Shown piece by piece: positions 1 through 8,767 of a stretch of 64,000 nucleotides of DNA. Positions within the stretch are counted from its first letter, which is position 1. Every line of letters begins with the position of its first letter. Both the position numbers and the translations under genes were made by a program. This DNA is from Haladaptatus salinisoli (lineage in GTDB: Archaea > Halobacteriota > Halobacteria > Halobacteriales > Haladaptataceae). Location: assembly GCF_020614375.1 (NCBI RefSeq), contig NZ_CP085327.1, forward strand, positions 1,910,823-1,974,822, in the 5' to 3' direction. Under the pieces are notes generated by a model. It was not told the origin of the DNA. It searched no databases and saw only the letters and a program-made list of their open reading frames with translations.

Positions 1-781
1 GAAGGGCGCGGCGGACGGCCCCGCCGCGCTCCGCGAGGCGCTCGCGTCGGTGAAGACGCACCACTTCGACGCCGGACCGGTCGGACGCGTCGCCGACGCG
101 GGCGACTGCGCCCTCCCGTTCGACGCCGCCGAACCGCCGACCGTCGAAACCGTTCAGCGGCACGTCGGCGTCCTCTCGGAGCGACTCCACGACGCCGACG
201 CCTTCCCGGTCTTCCTCGGGGGCGACAACTCGCTCACCTACCCGAACGCCGCGCCCCTCCTCGACGGCGGTTCGCTCGGCGTCGTCAATTTCGACGCGCA
301 CCTCGACGTACGCGAGGTGCGCGACGACCCGACCAGCGGGACGCCCTACCGCCAACTGTACGATGACGGACTGGACGCCTACGCCTGCGTCGGCGCGCGC
401 CACTTCGAGACGAGCACCGAGTACGCGGAGTTCGTCCGCGAGCGCGGCGGCGAAATCGTCACGGCGGAGGAGGTGGTCGAGGACTCCGTGTCCGCCGTCG
501 ACACCGCGCTTTCCGCGATGGCCGACGCGGACGCCGTCTACGTCAGCGTCGACTTGGACGTGCTGGACGCCGCCGCCGCGCCGGGGGTTAGCGCGCCCAC
601 GCCGGGCGGCGTCACGACCCGCGAACTGTTCCGGATGCTCCGACTCGCCGCAAGCGACGACCGGGTCGCGGGCTTCGAGGTGGTCGAGTGCGCGCCGTCG
701 CTCGACCGCGAGAACCTGACCGCGGCGGCGGGTGCGCGGGCAATCGCTCACTTCCTCGCCGCGCTGGGAGGTGGCCGATGA
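1..781 (+). CDS. hutG: Formimidoylglutamase HutG, ureohydrolase family (5' end outside window)
   Basis: The frame is open from the left edge, so the true start lies upstream and about 260 C-terminal residues are visible. The protein belongs to the arginase/agmatinase/formiminoglutamase superfamily: it has the Mn-binding signatures NFDAHLDVR and SVDLDVLD and the typical [11 protein letters not shown] segment. The first metal motif reads GGDNS, where the family usually has GGDHS. It should hydrolyse N-formimino-L-glutamate to glutamate and formamide, the last step of histidine breakdown. Its stop overlaps the start of hutI by 4 bp (ATGA), and hutH follows, so the role rests on both family and operon. 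hutU is probably just upstream, outside the window. Confidence 0.9.
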   Translation, partial: KGAADGPAALREALASVKTHHFDAGPVGRVADAGDCALPFDAAEPPTVETVQRHVGVLSERLHDADAFPVFLGGDNSLTYPNAAPLLDGGSLGVVNFDAHLDVREVRDDPTSGTPYRQLYDDGLDAYACVGARHFETSTEYAEFVRERGGEIVTAEEVVEDSVSAVDTALSAMADADAVYVSVDLDVLDAAAAPGVSAPTPGGVTTRELFRMLRLAASDDRVAGFEVVECAPSLDRENLTAAAGARAIAHFLAALGGGR

Positions 782-2043
782 GCGACTCGAACGGCGACCC
801 CGACCGCGGTTCGGACTCCGCCTCCGGCGGCACCGCCGTGGTTCACGGCGCGGCGCAGGTAGTCACCGTGGAGGAGGACAGTTCGCTCGGCATCTACGAG
901 GACGCCGCGATAGCGGTGGTCGACGGCGAGGTCGCGCGGGTCGGCGCGACCGGCCCCGTAACGCGCGAATATCCGCCGGAGAACGCGGAGTACGCGATCG
1001 ACGCCCGCGGCAAGGCGGTCGTTCCGGGCTTCGTCGACCCGCACACCCACGCCCTGTTCGCGGGCGACCGCTCCGACGAGTTCGAGGCGAAACTGCGCGG
1101 GAAGACGTACCAGGAGATTCTCGCTGAGGGAGGCGGCATCCTCCGCACCGTCCGGGCGACGCGGGAGGCCAGCGACGAGGAACTGCTCTCGAACCTCCTC
1201 TCTCACCTCGACACGATGCTCGCCCACGGGACGACGACGGTGGAGGTGAAATCGGGCTACGGCCTCGATACGGGGACGGAACTGCGGATGCTCGACGTCA
1301 TCGCCCGCGCGGACGACCGGCACGCCGTCGACGTGGTGCCGACCTTCATGGGCGCGCACGCGGTTCCCGAGGGTCGGGACGCGGACGACTACGTGGACGA
1401 GGTGGTCGAAGAGCAGATTCCGACGGTCGCGGAGCAGGGCATCGCGCGCTTCTGCGACGTGTTCTGCGAGGAGGGCGTCTTCAGCGTCCCGCAGTCGCGC
1501 CGCGTGCTGGTGACGGGCGAGGAGCACGGGCTGACGCCGAAGGTGCACGCCGAGGAACTCGCGCACATCGGCGGGACGCAACTCGCCGCCAGACTCGGCG
1601 CGACCAGCGCCGACCACCTCCTGTACGCGACGCGGGAGGACGTCGACGCCGTCGTCGAGGCGGGCGTGGTGCCCGTCCTGCTCCCCGGAACCGCCTTCGG
1701 CCTCGGCGCGGAGTACGCCGACGCGCGGGCGTTCCTCGACGCCGGTGCGCCCGTCGCCGTCGCAACGGACTTCAACCCGAACTGCTACTCCCAGAGCATG
1801 GGCTTCGCCGCGTCGCTGTCCTGCGTCGAGATGGGGATGACGCCCGCCGAGGCGCTGGTCGCCGGCACGAAGAACGCCGCGAAGGCGCTCGACATCGAGG
1901 ACGGGACGGGGACGCTCCAGCCGGGAGCACCTGGCGATATGGCGGTGCTCGACGCGCCGAGCTACGTCCACGTGCCCTACAACTTCGGCGTCAACGCGGT
2001 GGAGACTGTCGTGAAAGGCGGCGAGGTGGTTCATCGTGAATAA
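778..2043 (+). CDS. hutI: Imidazolonepropionase HutI
   Basis: 421-residue amidohydrolase that opens 4-imidazolone-5-propionate to N-formimino-L-glutamate in histidine degradation. The metal-binding motif [12 protein letters not shown] lies near residue 80, and later HAEE and ATDFNPN segments supply further metal and substrate contacts expected of HutI. The ATG at 778 is chosen because it overlaps the hutG stop as ATGA; an in-frame GTG further upstream would add 30 residues of non-homologous, Arg-rich sequence. Length matches the family (about 400-420). The gene sits between hutG and hutH on the same strand. Confidence 0.95.
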   Translation: MSDSNGDPDRGSDSASGGTAVVHGAAQVVTVEEDSSLGIYEDAAIAVVDGEVARVGATGPVTREYPPENAEYAIDARGKAVVPGFVDPHTHALFAGDRSDEFEAKLRGKTYQEILAEGGGILRTVRATREASDEELLSNLLSHLDTMLAHGTTTVEVKSGYGLDTGTELRMLDVIARADDRHAVDVVPTFMGAHAVPEGRDADDYVDEVVEEQIPTVAEQGIARFCDVFCEEGVFSVPQSRRVLVTGEEHGLTPKVHAEELAHIGGTQLAARLGATSADHLLYATREDVDAVVEAGVVPVLLPGTAFGLGAEYADARAFLDAGAPVAVATDFNPNCYSQSMGFAASLSCVEMGMTPAEALVAGTKNAAKALDIEDGTGTLQPGAPGDMAVLDAPSYVHVPYNFGVNAVETVVKGGEVVHRE

Positions 2044-2382
2044 AACGAAACTGACGCTACGTCGGGCGATTGCTTCGAGTGGACTGCGTCAGCGCTGTAA
2101 CGTTGTCCCGGAAAGCCCCCGAATCCTTTCGATCCACCTAAACTACACCACCACCGCAACCCACACCCTCCCCAGCCGACTGCGCGCTTCGCTTCGCTCC
2201 AGTGCTCGTCCACCGTCAGGGCAAGGGGCGAGGTCGGTACGCGAAGCACGACCCCGTAAGCATCGCAGGGAGCGAGTACAACGAGCGGGCGAGGGCTTTC
2301 GAGGTCACGTTTACTGCAACTGCGACTGTCTCAACGCCAAAATGATCAGCTGTAACGACCTTTCGAAGGAGTTGATAAAGAA
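2044..2382 (+). other. Intergenic region between hutI and hutH
   Basis: 339 bases without a convincing gene. An open frame runs from 2036 to 2386 on the plus strand, but its translation is Arg/Ser-rich and lacks the acidic bias of neighbouring proteins. Parts of the stretch around 2180-2300 look like the GC-rich filler common between haloarchaeal genes and may be a decayed fragment. A Shine-Dalgarno-like GAAGGAG at 2365-2371 sits 11 bases before the hutH ATG. Confidence 0.5.
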
Positions 2383-3951
2383 ATGACCGAAATCAGAATC
2401 GACGGCGAATCCCTGACACCGGAAGACGTAGAGCGAGTCGCGCGCGACGACGCGACGGTTTTCGTCCCGGACGAAGCCCGCGAACGAGTCCGAACCTCCC
2501 GTGAACGCGTCGAAGCGGTCGTCGAGAGCGGCGAGGCGGTGTACGGCGTCAACACCGGCTTCGGCGAACTCGTGGACGAGCGAATCCCCCAGGAGGACAT
2601 CGAGACGCTCCAGACCAACCTCGTCCGGAGTCACGCCGCCGGAGCGGGCCGGGAACTGACCCGCGAGGAAATTCGGGCGATGATGGTCGGGCGCGTCAAC
2701 GCGCTCGTCAAGGGCTACTCCGGCGTCCGCGAAATCGTGGTCGACCACCTCGTGACGATGCTGAACGAGGGCGTCCATCCCGTGGTCAACTCGCGCGGGA
2801 GCCTCGGGGCCAGCGGCGACCTCGCGCCGCTCGCGCACCTCGCGCTGGTGCTGATGGGCGAGGGAACCGCGACCATCGGCGAGGTGCGGATGGACGGCGA
2901 GGACGCCCTCGGGATGATCGGACTCGAACCGCTCACCCTCGCCGCGAAGGAGGGGCTGGCGCTCATCAACGGAACCCAACTCTCGGTCGGTCTCGCCGCT
3001 CTCGCCGTCTGCGACGCGGAGCGCGCGATTCGCGCGGCGGACATCGCCGGGGCGCTCACCACGGAGGTGACGATGGGAACCACCGCGTCGTCGGACCCGG
3101 CCATCGCCGACGTTCGCCCCCACGCCGGCCACGCGAAGAGCGCGCGAAACGTGAAGTGCCTCACCGCCGACTCCGAAATCGTCGAGTCGCACCGCAACTG
3201 CGACCGGGTGCAGGACGCCTACTCGATTCGCTGTCTCCCGCAGGTTCACGGCGCGGTTCGGGACGCCGTCGCCCACCTCCGGGACGCGGTCGAAATCGAA
3301 CTCAACAGCGCGACCGACAACCCGCTCATCTTCCCGGCCGATTCGGTGAACAGTCGGGCGAGCGGAACCGGCGACGCCGCCGTCCTCTCGGGCGGTAACT
3401 TCCACGGCGACCCGCTCGCGCTCCCGCTGGATTACCTGACGAACGCCGTCACCGAACTCGCGGCCATCTCGGAGCGCCGCGTCGACCGGATGCTCAACCC
3501 GAACGTTCAGGAACCGCACCTCCCGCCGTTCCTCACCGAACGCAGCGGCTTGCGGTCGGGCTACATGATCGCACAGTACACCGCCGCCGCGCTGGTGAAC
3601 GAGAACCGCTCCATCGGCCGCGCCTCGATGGACAACACGCCCGTCAGCGGAAATCAGGAAGACCACGTGAGCATGAGCGCACAGAGCGCGTTCAACGCCC
3701 GGCGGGCGGTGGAGAACGCGCTCGCCGTGGTCGGCATCGAACTCGCCTGCGGCGCGCAGGCCGCGGAGTTCATCGACGACCTCACACACGGCGTCGGCAC
3801 CGGCGCGGCCTACGATGCGGTTCGCGAGGTCGTGCCGCCGCTCACCGACGACCGACCGATTCACGAGGATATCTCCGCGGTCGAAACTCTCGTCGGGTCC
3901 GGTCTGCTCGAAGAGCGCGTCGAAGACGCGCTGAACGAATCGCTCGAGTAG
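2383..3951 (+). CDS. hutH: Histidine ammonia-lyase HutH
   Basis: 522 residues, the usual length of histidase. It removes ammonia from L-histidine to give trans-urocanate, the first step of the hut pathway. The autocatalytic MIO prosthetic group would form from Ala143-Ser144-Gly145 in the stretch GSLGASGDLAPL. The N-terminal YGVNTGFGEL and the ENxSIGRASMDN-type stretch near residues 405-415 are also characteristic. The ATG at 2383 follows a GAAGGAG ribosome-binding-like site. The gene is separated from hutI by about 340 bp and could have its own message. Confidence 0.96.
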   Translation: MTEIRIDGESLTPEDVERVARDDATVFVPDEARERVRTSRERVEAVVESGEAVYGVNTGFGELVDERIPQEDIETLQTNLVRSHAAGAGRELTREEIRAMMVGRVNALVKGYSGVREIVVDHLVTMLNEGVHPVVNSRGSLGASGDLAPLAHLALVLMGEGTATIGEVRMDGEDALGMIGLEPLTLAAKEGLALINGTQLSVGLAALAVCDAERAIRAADIAGALTTEVTMGTTASSDPAIADVRPHAGHAKSARNVKCLTADSEIVESHRNCDRVQDAYSIRCLPQVHGAVRDAVAHLRDAVEIELNSATDNPLIFPADSVNSRASGTGDAAVLSGGNFHGDPLALPLDYLTNAVTELAAISERRVDRMLNPNVQEPHLPPFLTERSGLRSGYMIAQYTAAALVNENRSIGRASMDNTPVSGNQEDHVSMSAQSAFNARRAVENALAVVGIELACGAQAAEFIDDLTHGVGTGAAYDAVREVVPPLTDDRPIHEDISAVETLVGSGLLEERVEDALNESLE

Positions 3952-3964
3952 CGGGCGTCGATTC

Positions 3965-5455
3965 TCAGTCGTTTCCCGTCGCGCCCGCCATCTCGGTCGG
4001 CCCCTCGTCGCGGGTCACGTCCACATCGGTCCACGACACTCTGCGGAACCAAAGGTAGGCGATGACGCCGCCCGAGACGTTCGAGACGACGAACGCGATC
4101 CAGACCCCGGTCGAACCGAGTGCGTTCGCGCCGACCCACGCCACGGGGAATCGGATCACGCCGAGCATGGCGATCGCGATGGCCGCCGCGACGAGCGTCT
4201 TTCCGGCCCCGCGGAAGCCGCCGCTGTACGAGCGCATCACCCCGATGAAACCGAACGTCAGGGCCGTGTACCGCATGAACGTCGTGCCGACTTCGACGAC
4301 GTTCGGATCGCTCGTGAACACCGAGACGATCGGTCTCGCCGCCAGGAAGGCGATCACGCCGAGGGCCGTCAGCGTGACCAGCATCACCTTCGCACCGAAG
4401 TGGTTCGCCCGTTTCGCACGGTCGACCTCACCGGCACCAATGTTCTGTCCCGTCATCGTCTCGACCCCCTGCGAGAACGCGATGGCGGGCAGGAAGATGA
4501 CCGAGAAGACGCGCGTCCCGATCCCGTAGGCCGCGACGACGGTCTCCGGAAACGACGCGATGATGAACAGGAGGAGGTTGATGGACAGCGCCCGTCCGGT
4601 TCCCTCGATGGAAGCCGGAACGCCGATGTCGACGAGTCGTTTCGCGTACTCGAAGTCGGGAGCCATCTGGTCGAGGCGGATTCGAACGCCCCTGTCACCC
4701 TCGAACATGATGGCGAGGCCGACCGCGAGCGCCAGCAGTCGCGAGAACACCGTCGCTATCGCGGCCCCTTCGATGCCCGATCCCGCGTAGCTGGTCAGTT
4801 CGAACAGCGTCGCCTCCAAACCCCGAAGGCCGAGGAAGCCGAACAGCGGGTTCGCCTCGAAGCCGAAGATAAGGAACGGATCGAGGAAGATGTTCAACAC
4901 GACGGAGCCGAACATGACCAGCATCGGCGTCACCGTGTCGCCGTAGCCACGCATCAGCGCGATGAACACCGCGAACCCGAACACCGCGACTAACCCGACC
5001 GAAAACACCTGCATGTACGAGGTCGCGAGCGGGGCGACGTCGGGGTCCGCCCCCAGCAAGTTGAGGAACTCGTCCACGAACACGTAGCCGACGGCTCCGA
5101 GGACGAGCGACGCGATGATCGAGAACGTGACCGTCTGGGAGGCCGCGTACTCGGCTCGTCGTTCCCGTCCCGCGCCCACGTTTTGCGCGACCAGCACGCT
5201 CCCCGCGACCGACAGTCCGAGCGCGAGGGCGATGAGTAGGAACACCATCGGGAACGCGAAGGAGATCGCCGCGAGCGCGGTCGTGCTGTACTGCCCGAGC
5301 CAGAAGGTGTCCGCGAGGTTGTACGCCGTCTGGAAGAGGTTCGTGATGACGATCGGGAGCGAGAGGTAGAGCAGGGGTTTCCCAATGCTACCCGACGTGA
5401 GATCGAGCTCCTCCGGCGACTTGAACAGCCCTCGGAGGTGACGGCTCAGGCTCAC
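3965..5455 (-). CDS. MATE family multidrug/cation antiporter
   Basis: 496-residue polytopic membrane protein with about 12 predicted transmembrane segments arranged as two similar halves, typical of the MATE (multidrug and toxic compound extrusion) family. The N-terminal GSIGKPLLYLSLPIVITNLF and the NLADTFWLGQ stretch are MATE hallmarks. It likely exports cationic drugs or metabolites using a Na+ or H+ gradient; the substrate is not deducible. Its start overlaps the stop of the upstream tetR gene by 4 bp, so the two form an operon and the regulator probably controls the pump. Confidence 0.9.
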   Translation of the reverse strand: MSLSRHLRGLFKSPEELDLTSGSIGKPLLYLSLPIVITNLFQTAYNLADTFWLGQYSTTALAAISFAFPMVFLLIALALGLSVAGSVLVAQNVGAGRERRAEYAASQTVTFSIIASLVLGAVGYVFVDEFLNLLGADPDVAPLATSYMQVFSVGLVAVFGFAVFIALMRGYGDTVTPMLVMFGSVVLNIFLDPFLIFGFEANPLFGFLGLRGLEATLFELTSYAGSGIEGAAIATVFSRLLALAVGLAIMFEGDRGVRIRLDQMAPDFEYAKRLVDIGVPASIEGTGRALSINLLLFIIASFPETVVAAYGIGTRVFSVIFLPAIAFSQGVETMTGQNIGAGEVDRAKRANHFGAKVMLVTLTALGVIAFLAARPIVSVFTSDPNVVEVGTTFMRYTALTFGFIGVMRSYSGGFRGAGKTLVAAAIAIAMLGVIRFPVAWVGANALGSTGVWIAFVVSNVSGGVIAYLWFRRVSWTDVDVTRDEGPTEMAGATGND

Positions 5456-6054
5456 TCCGGAACGACCTCCGCCGCGTCGTCGCTCAGCAGTTGCTCACGG
5501 ACGAACGCGACGAGCGTCCGTTTCGTTCGAGCGATGTCGTGGTCGACCGCGACGTGCCGAGTCTGCGCGCCGTTGACGACGGTCACGATGAAATCCGCCA
5601 CGTCGTCCGCGTCGACGCTCGTTCGGAAGGACCCGTCTTCCTGTCCCGACTCCACGATCGAGCGTATGCGGTCGTGGAGCAGTCGGTCGAATCGCTCGAG
5701 CTTTTCGCGATACGCGTCGTCGTACGGTCCTTGCGCTTTGACTTCGAGGATGGCAGTTCGAAACTCCCGTTTACTCTCGGACGCGTCCCGTTCGAGCAGC
5801 AAATCGACGAGGCCGAACAGTTGCTCTGCCGGCGATTCGTCGTCGTCCGCCTCGATGCGCTCGGCGAACGACTCGTAGAGGTAGTCGAGGAACGTCTCCA
5901 GCAGTTCGTGCTTGCTATCGTAGTAGTAGTGGAGGGTCGCCTTGCTCTTCGAGGACTCGTCCGCGATATCCTGCATCCGAAGCGACGCGAAGCCGTTCTC
6001 GCAGAGCGCGCTGTAGGTGGCCTGCATCAGTTCGTCTTCGGTTTCACTGTTCAC
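5452..6054 (-). CDS. TetR/AcrR family transcriptional regulator
   Basis: 200 residues. The N-terminal helix-turn-helix is of the TetR type: GFASLRMQDIADESSKSKAT followed by LHYYYDSKHELLE, within residues 15-50. The C-terminal part is an all-helical ligand-binding and dimerisation domain. The gene is first in an operon with the MATE exporter (4-bp overlap), the classic arrangement of a self-regulated drug-efflux repressor. A palindrome at 6073-6094, immediately upstream of the start, is the obvious operator. The inducer is unknown. Confidence 0.9.
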   Translation of the reverse strand: MNSETEDELMQATYSALCENGFASLRMQDIADESSKSKATLHYYYDSKHELLETFLDYLYESFAERIEADDDESPAEQLFGLVDLLLERDASESKREFRTAILEVKAQGPYDDAYREKLERFDRLLHDRIRSIVESGQEDGSFRTSVDADDVADFIVTVVNGAQTRHVAVDHDIARTKRTLVAFVREQLLSDDAAEVVPE

Positions 6055-6072
6055 GATTTCCGTTCACCTTGT

Positions 6073-6094
6073 ACTGACTAACTGGTCAGTCAGT
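6073..6094 (-). promoter_or_regulatory. TetR-type palindromic operator upstream of the tetR-MATE operon
   Basis: ACTGACT (6073-6079) and AGTCAGT (6088-6094) form a perfect 7-bp inverted repeat with an 8-base spacer. A TATA-like TTTTAC on the minus strand lies next to it (about 6095-6100). The site would cover the transcription start of tetR, 19 bases before its ATG, consistent with autorepression. The assignment is inferred from position and symmetry. Confidence 0.65.
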
Positions 6095-6155
6095 AAAAGG
6101 TGTTTCGAGACGTAGGATATCACACCCCATCTCATCGCGCCCCGGATCGCGCTGG

Positions 6156-6383
6156 TCAGTCGGCTTCCGACCGCTCGGGGTCGGTTCCGGTTCGCGGTTT
6201 CCCCGTCCTGTCGAGCGCCCAGACGCCGTGTTCCTCGCACTCGAACACGCGTCGGAAGATGCGCGTCGATTCCGCGCCGCACTCCGGACACGGGTGTGCC
6301 GGCCCTTCGGCGGACGTCTCTACGTCCATCGAATCGTACACGTCTTCCCAGCCGCCGCTCGGCGAGGTGCGCTCGTCAGGCAT
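6156..6383 (-). CDS. Small CPxCG-type zinc-finger protein
   Basis: 75 residues, acidic. A zinc-binding set CPEC (about residues 33-36) plus a later CEEHG gives a C2-CH type finger, so metal binding is likely but the partner is unknown. Such small zinc proteins are common in haloarchaea and often regulatory. It lies downstream of the RPA3/RPAP3 genes on the same strand with a 153-bp gap, so co-transcription is possible but not shown. Confidence 0.7.
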   Translation of the reverse strand: MPDERTSPSGGWEDVYDSMDVETSAEGPAHPCPECGAESTRIFRRVFECEEHGVWALDRTGKPRTGTDPERSEAD

Positions 6384-6536
6384 CGCTCTCGATGGGCTCG
6401 TTCGTTCGTCGCACGCGTCGCGCGTTGCACATCATGCTAACTCGTCCGGCTCTCGTAGTCCGCCGGTTCGTTCGATAGACGGTGCTCTCTTCGACTCTCT
6501 CCGCGCAAACGCGTCACCCCCCGAAAGCGGTGTTCG

Positions 6537-7172
6537 CTACTGTACCGTCGGTTCGGCTCCGTCGTTCGGTTCGCCGTTCGATTCGTCCGTACCGCCCGTC
6601 TCGCTCGTGTCGAGGCTTTCGAGCGCCCGGATGGCGCTGTCTCGGTACGACTCGACGTCCGCGTCGTACTCCTCTTTCGCCATTGCGGCGTAGCGGTTCG
6701 AATCGTCGTCGAACGCCTCGATGCGTTCGAGCGTCCGCTCGGCGGTTTCGACCACCCAGCGGTCGCGGGTCGATTCGTCCACCACGGTGATGGATTCTGG
6801 GCGGAGGGAGACGTTCACGGTTCCGTCGTCCATCTCGAACGTCCGGGGTTTTCCGGCGATGGCGACGTAGGCGGGCGGCTCCAACTCGCGGAGCATCGCC
6901 GCCGCGTCCGGCTGGTACTGGCCCGCGTAGACGAAGAAGGTGTCTCCGTTCGGGTCGACGACCCGACCGCGCCAGTACTCGCTGTCGTCGCCGACGTCCT
7001 CTTTCTCGGTGAGGGTTCCGACGACGAACACGCGGTTCGCCCGCTCGCCCGTGGGGAGGAGCAGGTAGACCGGTGCGCGCTCGTCCTCCGATTCTTTGAA
7101 GGTGTAACTCGCGTCGTTGAACTCGGCCGCGAAGGTGCGGCGTGCGACTTCTCGTGTTGGTGCTCCACTCAT
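6537..7172 (-). CDS. rpap3: RPA-associated protein RPAP3 (COG3390)
   Basis: 211 residues. It resembles the RPA-associated proteins that are encoded next to rpa genes in haloarchaea and that bind the single-strand DNA-binding protein specifically. The N-terminal half (REVARRTFAAEF onward, to about residue 130) has the OB-fold-like pattern with the conserved VGTLTEKEDVG and YWRGRVVDP stretches; the C-terminal third is acidic and probably disordered. It starts 1 bp after the rpa3 stop, so the two are one operon. In Haloferax volcanii the rpa3-rpap3 pair acts in replication and repair together. Confidence 0.88.
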   Translation of the reverse strand: MSGAPTREVARRTFAAEFNDASYTFKESEDERAPVYLLLPTGERANRVFVVGTLTEKEDVGDDSEYWRGRVVDPNGDTFFVYAGQYQPDAAAMLRELEPPAYVAIAGKPRTFEMDDGTVNVSLRPESITVVDESTRDRWVVETAERTLERIEAFDDDSNRYAAMAKEEYDADVESYRDSAIRALESLDTSETGGTDESNGEPNDGAEPTVQ

Positions 7173-7173
7173 G

Positions 7174-8103
7174 TTACATCGACCTCGCTTTGATGAGCGC
7201 CGCTTCGACGTCCACCGGCCCGCTGAGCAGTTCGACGTCGTTCGCCAGCAGGTATCGGCCCATGGTCGGCCCCGACACGCGGTAGTAGTGTCCGAGCGTC
7301 ATGTCGCGCATCTCGTCCGCCACGACCGTCGTGTCGAGCGCGTCCATCGCCATCTGCTTGGCTTCCTCCAGTTCGATGCCGGTCAGTTCCTCGGTCGCTT
7401 CCTTGTTGAAGATGACCTCGTGGACGTCGACTCCGTCGTCCACGACGCCCTTGATTCGGAGGTCGAACTCGCCGTCCACCTCGCCGTGTTCGGAACAGCG
7501 CCCGTTCTGGAGGACGCGCGTGCAGTCCTCGTGCGGGCATCGCTTGATGAGGCCGCTCCCGGACTGGATGTCCACCAGCGCGCCCTCTACCTCGCTCTCG
7601 TTGTCGCCGACTTCGATGTCGGTGTCGAGTTCCTCGATGGTCGTCGTGCGGTTGAGTTTCACCGAGTAGCGACCCTGGTACTCGTCGGTGACGACGTTAC
7701 CGAGTCGGTAGACCGCGCCCTCCTCCAGTTCGGGGAGGTCGGATTTGGCCCACTTCGTGAACTTGATGGTACCGCTCTCGTCGCCGAGCAGGCCGACTTG
7801 CCCGATGGAGTCGCTGCGCGGTTCCCAGAGGTCGACGACCTTGGCGGTGAGGTTCACCCACTGCTCGTCGGTTTCGATGTCCGCGACCTGCACGTCGCTC
7901 GTGCCGCCGGAGTGGATGTCGTCGCGCTCGAGGCCCGCCTGGTCCAAGTAGTGGCTGGTGACGCTTCGTCGCGCCTCTTCCACCGGTACCTTGTACTCGT
8001 TGACGAGGCTGTCTAGACGCGAGGCTACGTCGTCTACGGTTACGTCGAGATGGTCGGAGAACTGTTCGTGTATCTCTTCTGCGTGCTGTCGCACATCGGT
8101 CAT
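7174..8103 (-). CDS. rpa3: Replication protein A subunit RPA3 (single-strand DNA-binding, OB fold plus zinc finger)
   Basis: 309 residues. An N-terminal helical segment (1-60) precedes an OB fold (about 70-160) containing DLWEPRSDSIGQVGLLGD and TIKFTKWAK. A zinc finger follows: Cys189, Cys194, Cys203 and His206 in CPHEDC and CSEH. This is the architecture of haloarchaeal RPA3, which protects single-stranded DNA during replication, repair and recombination. It leads an operon with rpap3 (1-bp gap). A TATA box lies at 8161-8169. Confidence 0.92.
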   Translation of the reverse strand: MTDVRQHAEEIHEQFSDHLDVTVDDVASRLDSLVNEYKVPVEEARRSVTSHYLDQAGLERDDIHSGGTSDVQVADIETDEQWVNLTAKVVDLWEPRSDSIGQVGLLGDESGTIKFTKWAKSDLPELEEGAVYRLGNVVTDEYQGRYSVKLNRTTTIEELDTDIEVGDNESEVEGALVDIQSGSGLIKRCPHEDCTRVLQNGRCSEHGEVDGEFDLRIKGVVDDGVDVHEVIFNKEATEELTGIELEEAKQMAMDALDTTVVADEMRDMTLGHYYRVSGPTMGRYLLANDVELLSGPVDVEAALIKARSM

Positions 8104-8160
8104 GGTTGCTCCGTCTCCGCTTTGGTTTCAGTGGGAGACGTATCGAGGTTGGTGCGCGAT

Positions 8161-8169
8161 GGTATAAAA
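8161..8169 (-). promoter_or_regulatory. TATA box of the rpa3-rpap3 operon
   Basis: On the minus strand the sequence reads CTTTTATACC. It lies about 60 bases before the rpa3 ATG, which predicts a start near 8135-8140 and a short leader. Position and match to the archaeal TATA element are the only evidence. Confidence 0.55.
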
Positions 8170-8317
8170 GGTTACGTGCGCGTGCGGAGTGAAAGTGAAA
8201 GTGGAGCCGTCGAAGCGCCTCGCGGCCGATTCGGGGAACTCCGAAAGCGGACATCTCGCCCGCGGAGCGCCGCTCCGGATGGGGAAACCTTTCGTTCCCC
8301 CGCCGCCTAACGGGGGT

Positions 8318-8629
8318 ATGGACGACCGCCTCGAACGCTTCCTGCGAATCAAACTTCGGGAAGCGGGGAAGAAGTACGCCGAGGCCCGCGAGTCGGCGAA
8401 TCGCCAGATGGACGAGGCGAGAGACGCCTACAGGAACGCCCGCGACGCCGCGCTCGCGGACCTGCCGCAGGACGAACGAGGGAGGGCCAAGATCGTCTGC
8501 CGCCGGTACGCCGAGCGCCGGGCGGTGACCCTCGACGCGGAGGGACGACCGGCCTGCTTCGACCCCGGCCATCCCGACTGCGAGGGCTGCGCGGAAGATA
8601 TCCGCGAGAGAACGGTAGAGACGTGGTGA
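8318..8629 (+). CDS. Conserved haloarchaeal hypothetical protein
   Basis: 103 residues. The first 60 residues are strongly helical and charged (possible coiled coil: KYAEARESANRQMDEARDAY). The C-terminal part has four cysteines in CFDPGHPDCEGCAED, which could bind metal. The ATG at 8318 is chosen over upstream in-frame starts because the earlier stretch is Pro/Gly-rich and overlaps the likely promoter. It is divergent from rpa3. I do not recognise a function. Confidence 0.75.
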   Translation: MDDRLERFLRIKLREAGKKYAEARESANRQMDEARDAYRNARDAALADLPQDERGRAKIVCRRYAERRAVTLDAEGRPACFDPGHPDCEGCAEDIRERTVETW

Positions 8630-8767
8630 CCGACGGGCGAGCGTGACGAAACCGACGGCGACGGAGATTCGGGCGTACCGGTTCGAGCGCGCCGGAGTCG
8701 ACCGCCCGATAAAAGACCGTCCATCACCCCGAGAATCGTCTTGGGAACGTGTGTCGAAGGACGGGGT

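Noticed and set aside
748..2034. Long minus-strand open frame opposite hutI
   Set aside because: It is the antisense shadow of hutI. High GC and third-position bias create long mirror frames; the translation is His/Arg/Val-rich with no domain. The same applies to the long frames opposite polC (19617-22781), glyS (32665-34371), pheT (56195-57859) and the HdrD-like gene (46527-47984).
2036..2386. A 116-residue open frame between hutI and hutH whose stop overlaps the hutH start
   Set aside because: The composition is Arg/Ser-rich and neutral to basic, unlike haloarchaeal proteins, with no recognisable domain. The TGA/ATG overlap is likely chance.
8189..8317. An earlier start for the 8318-8629 gene
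   Set aside because: The extra 43 residues are Pro/Gly-rich, cross the promoter area of the divergent rpa3 operon and show no conservation pattern.
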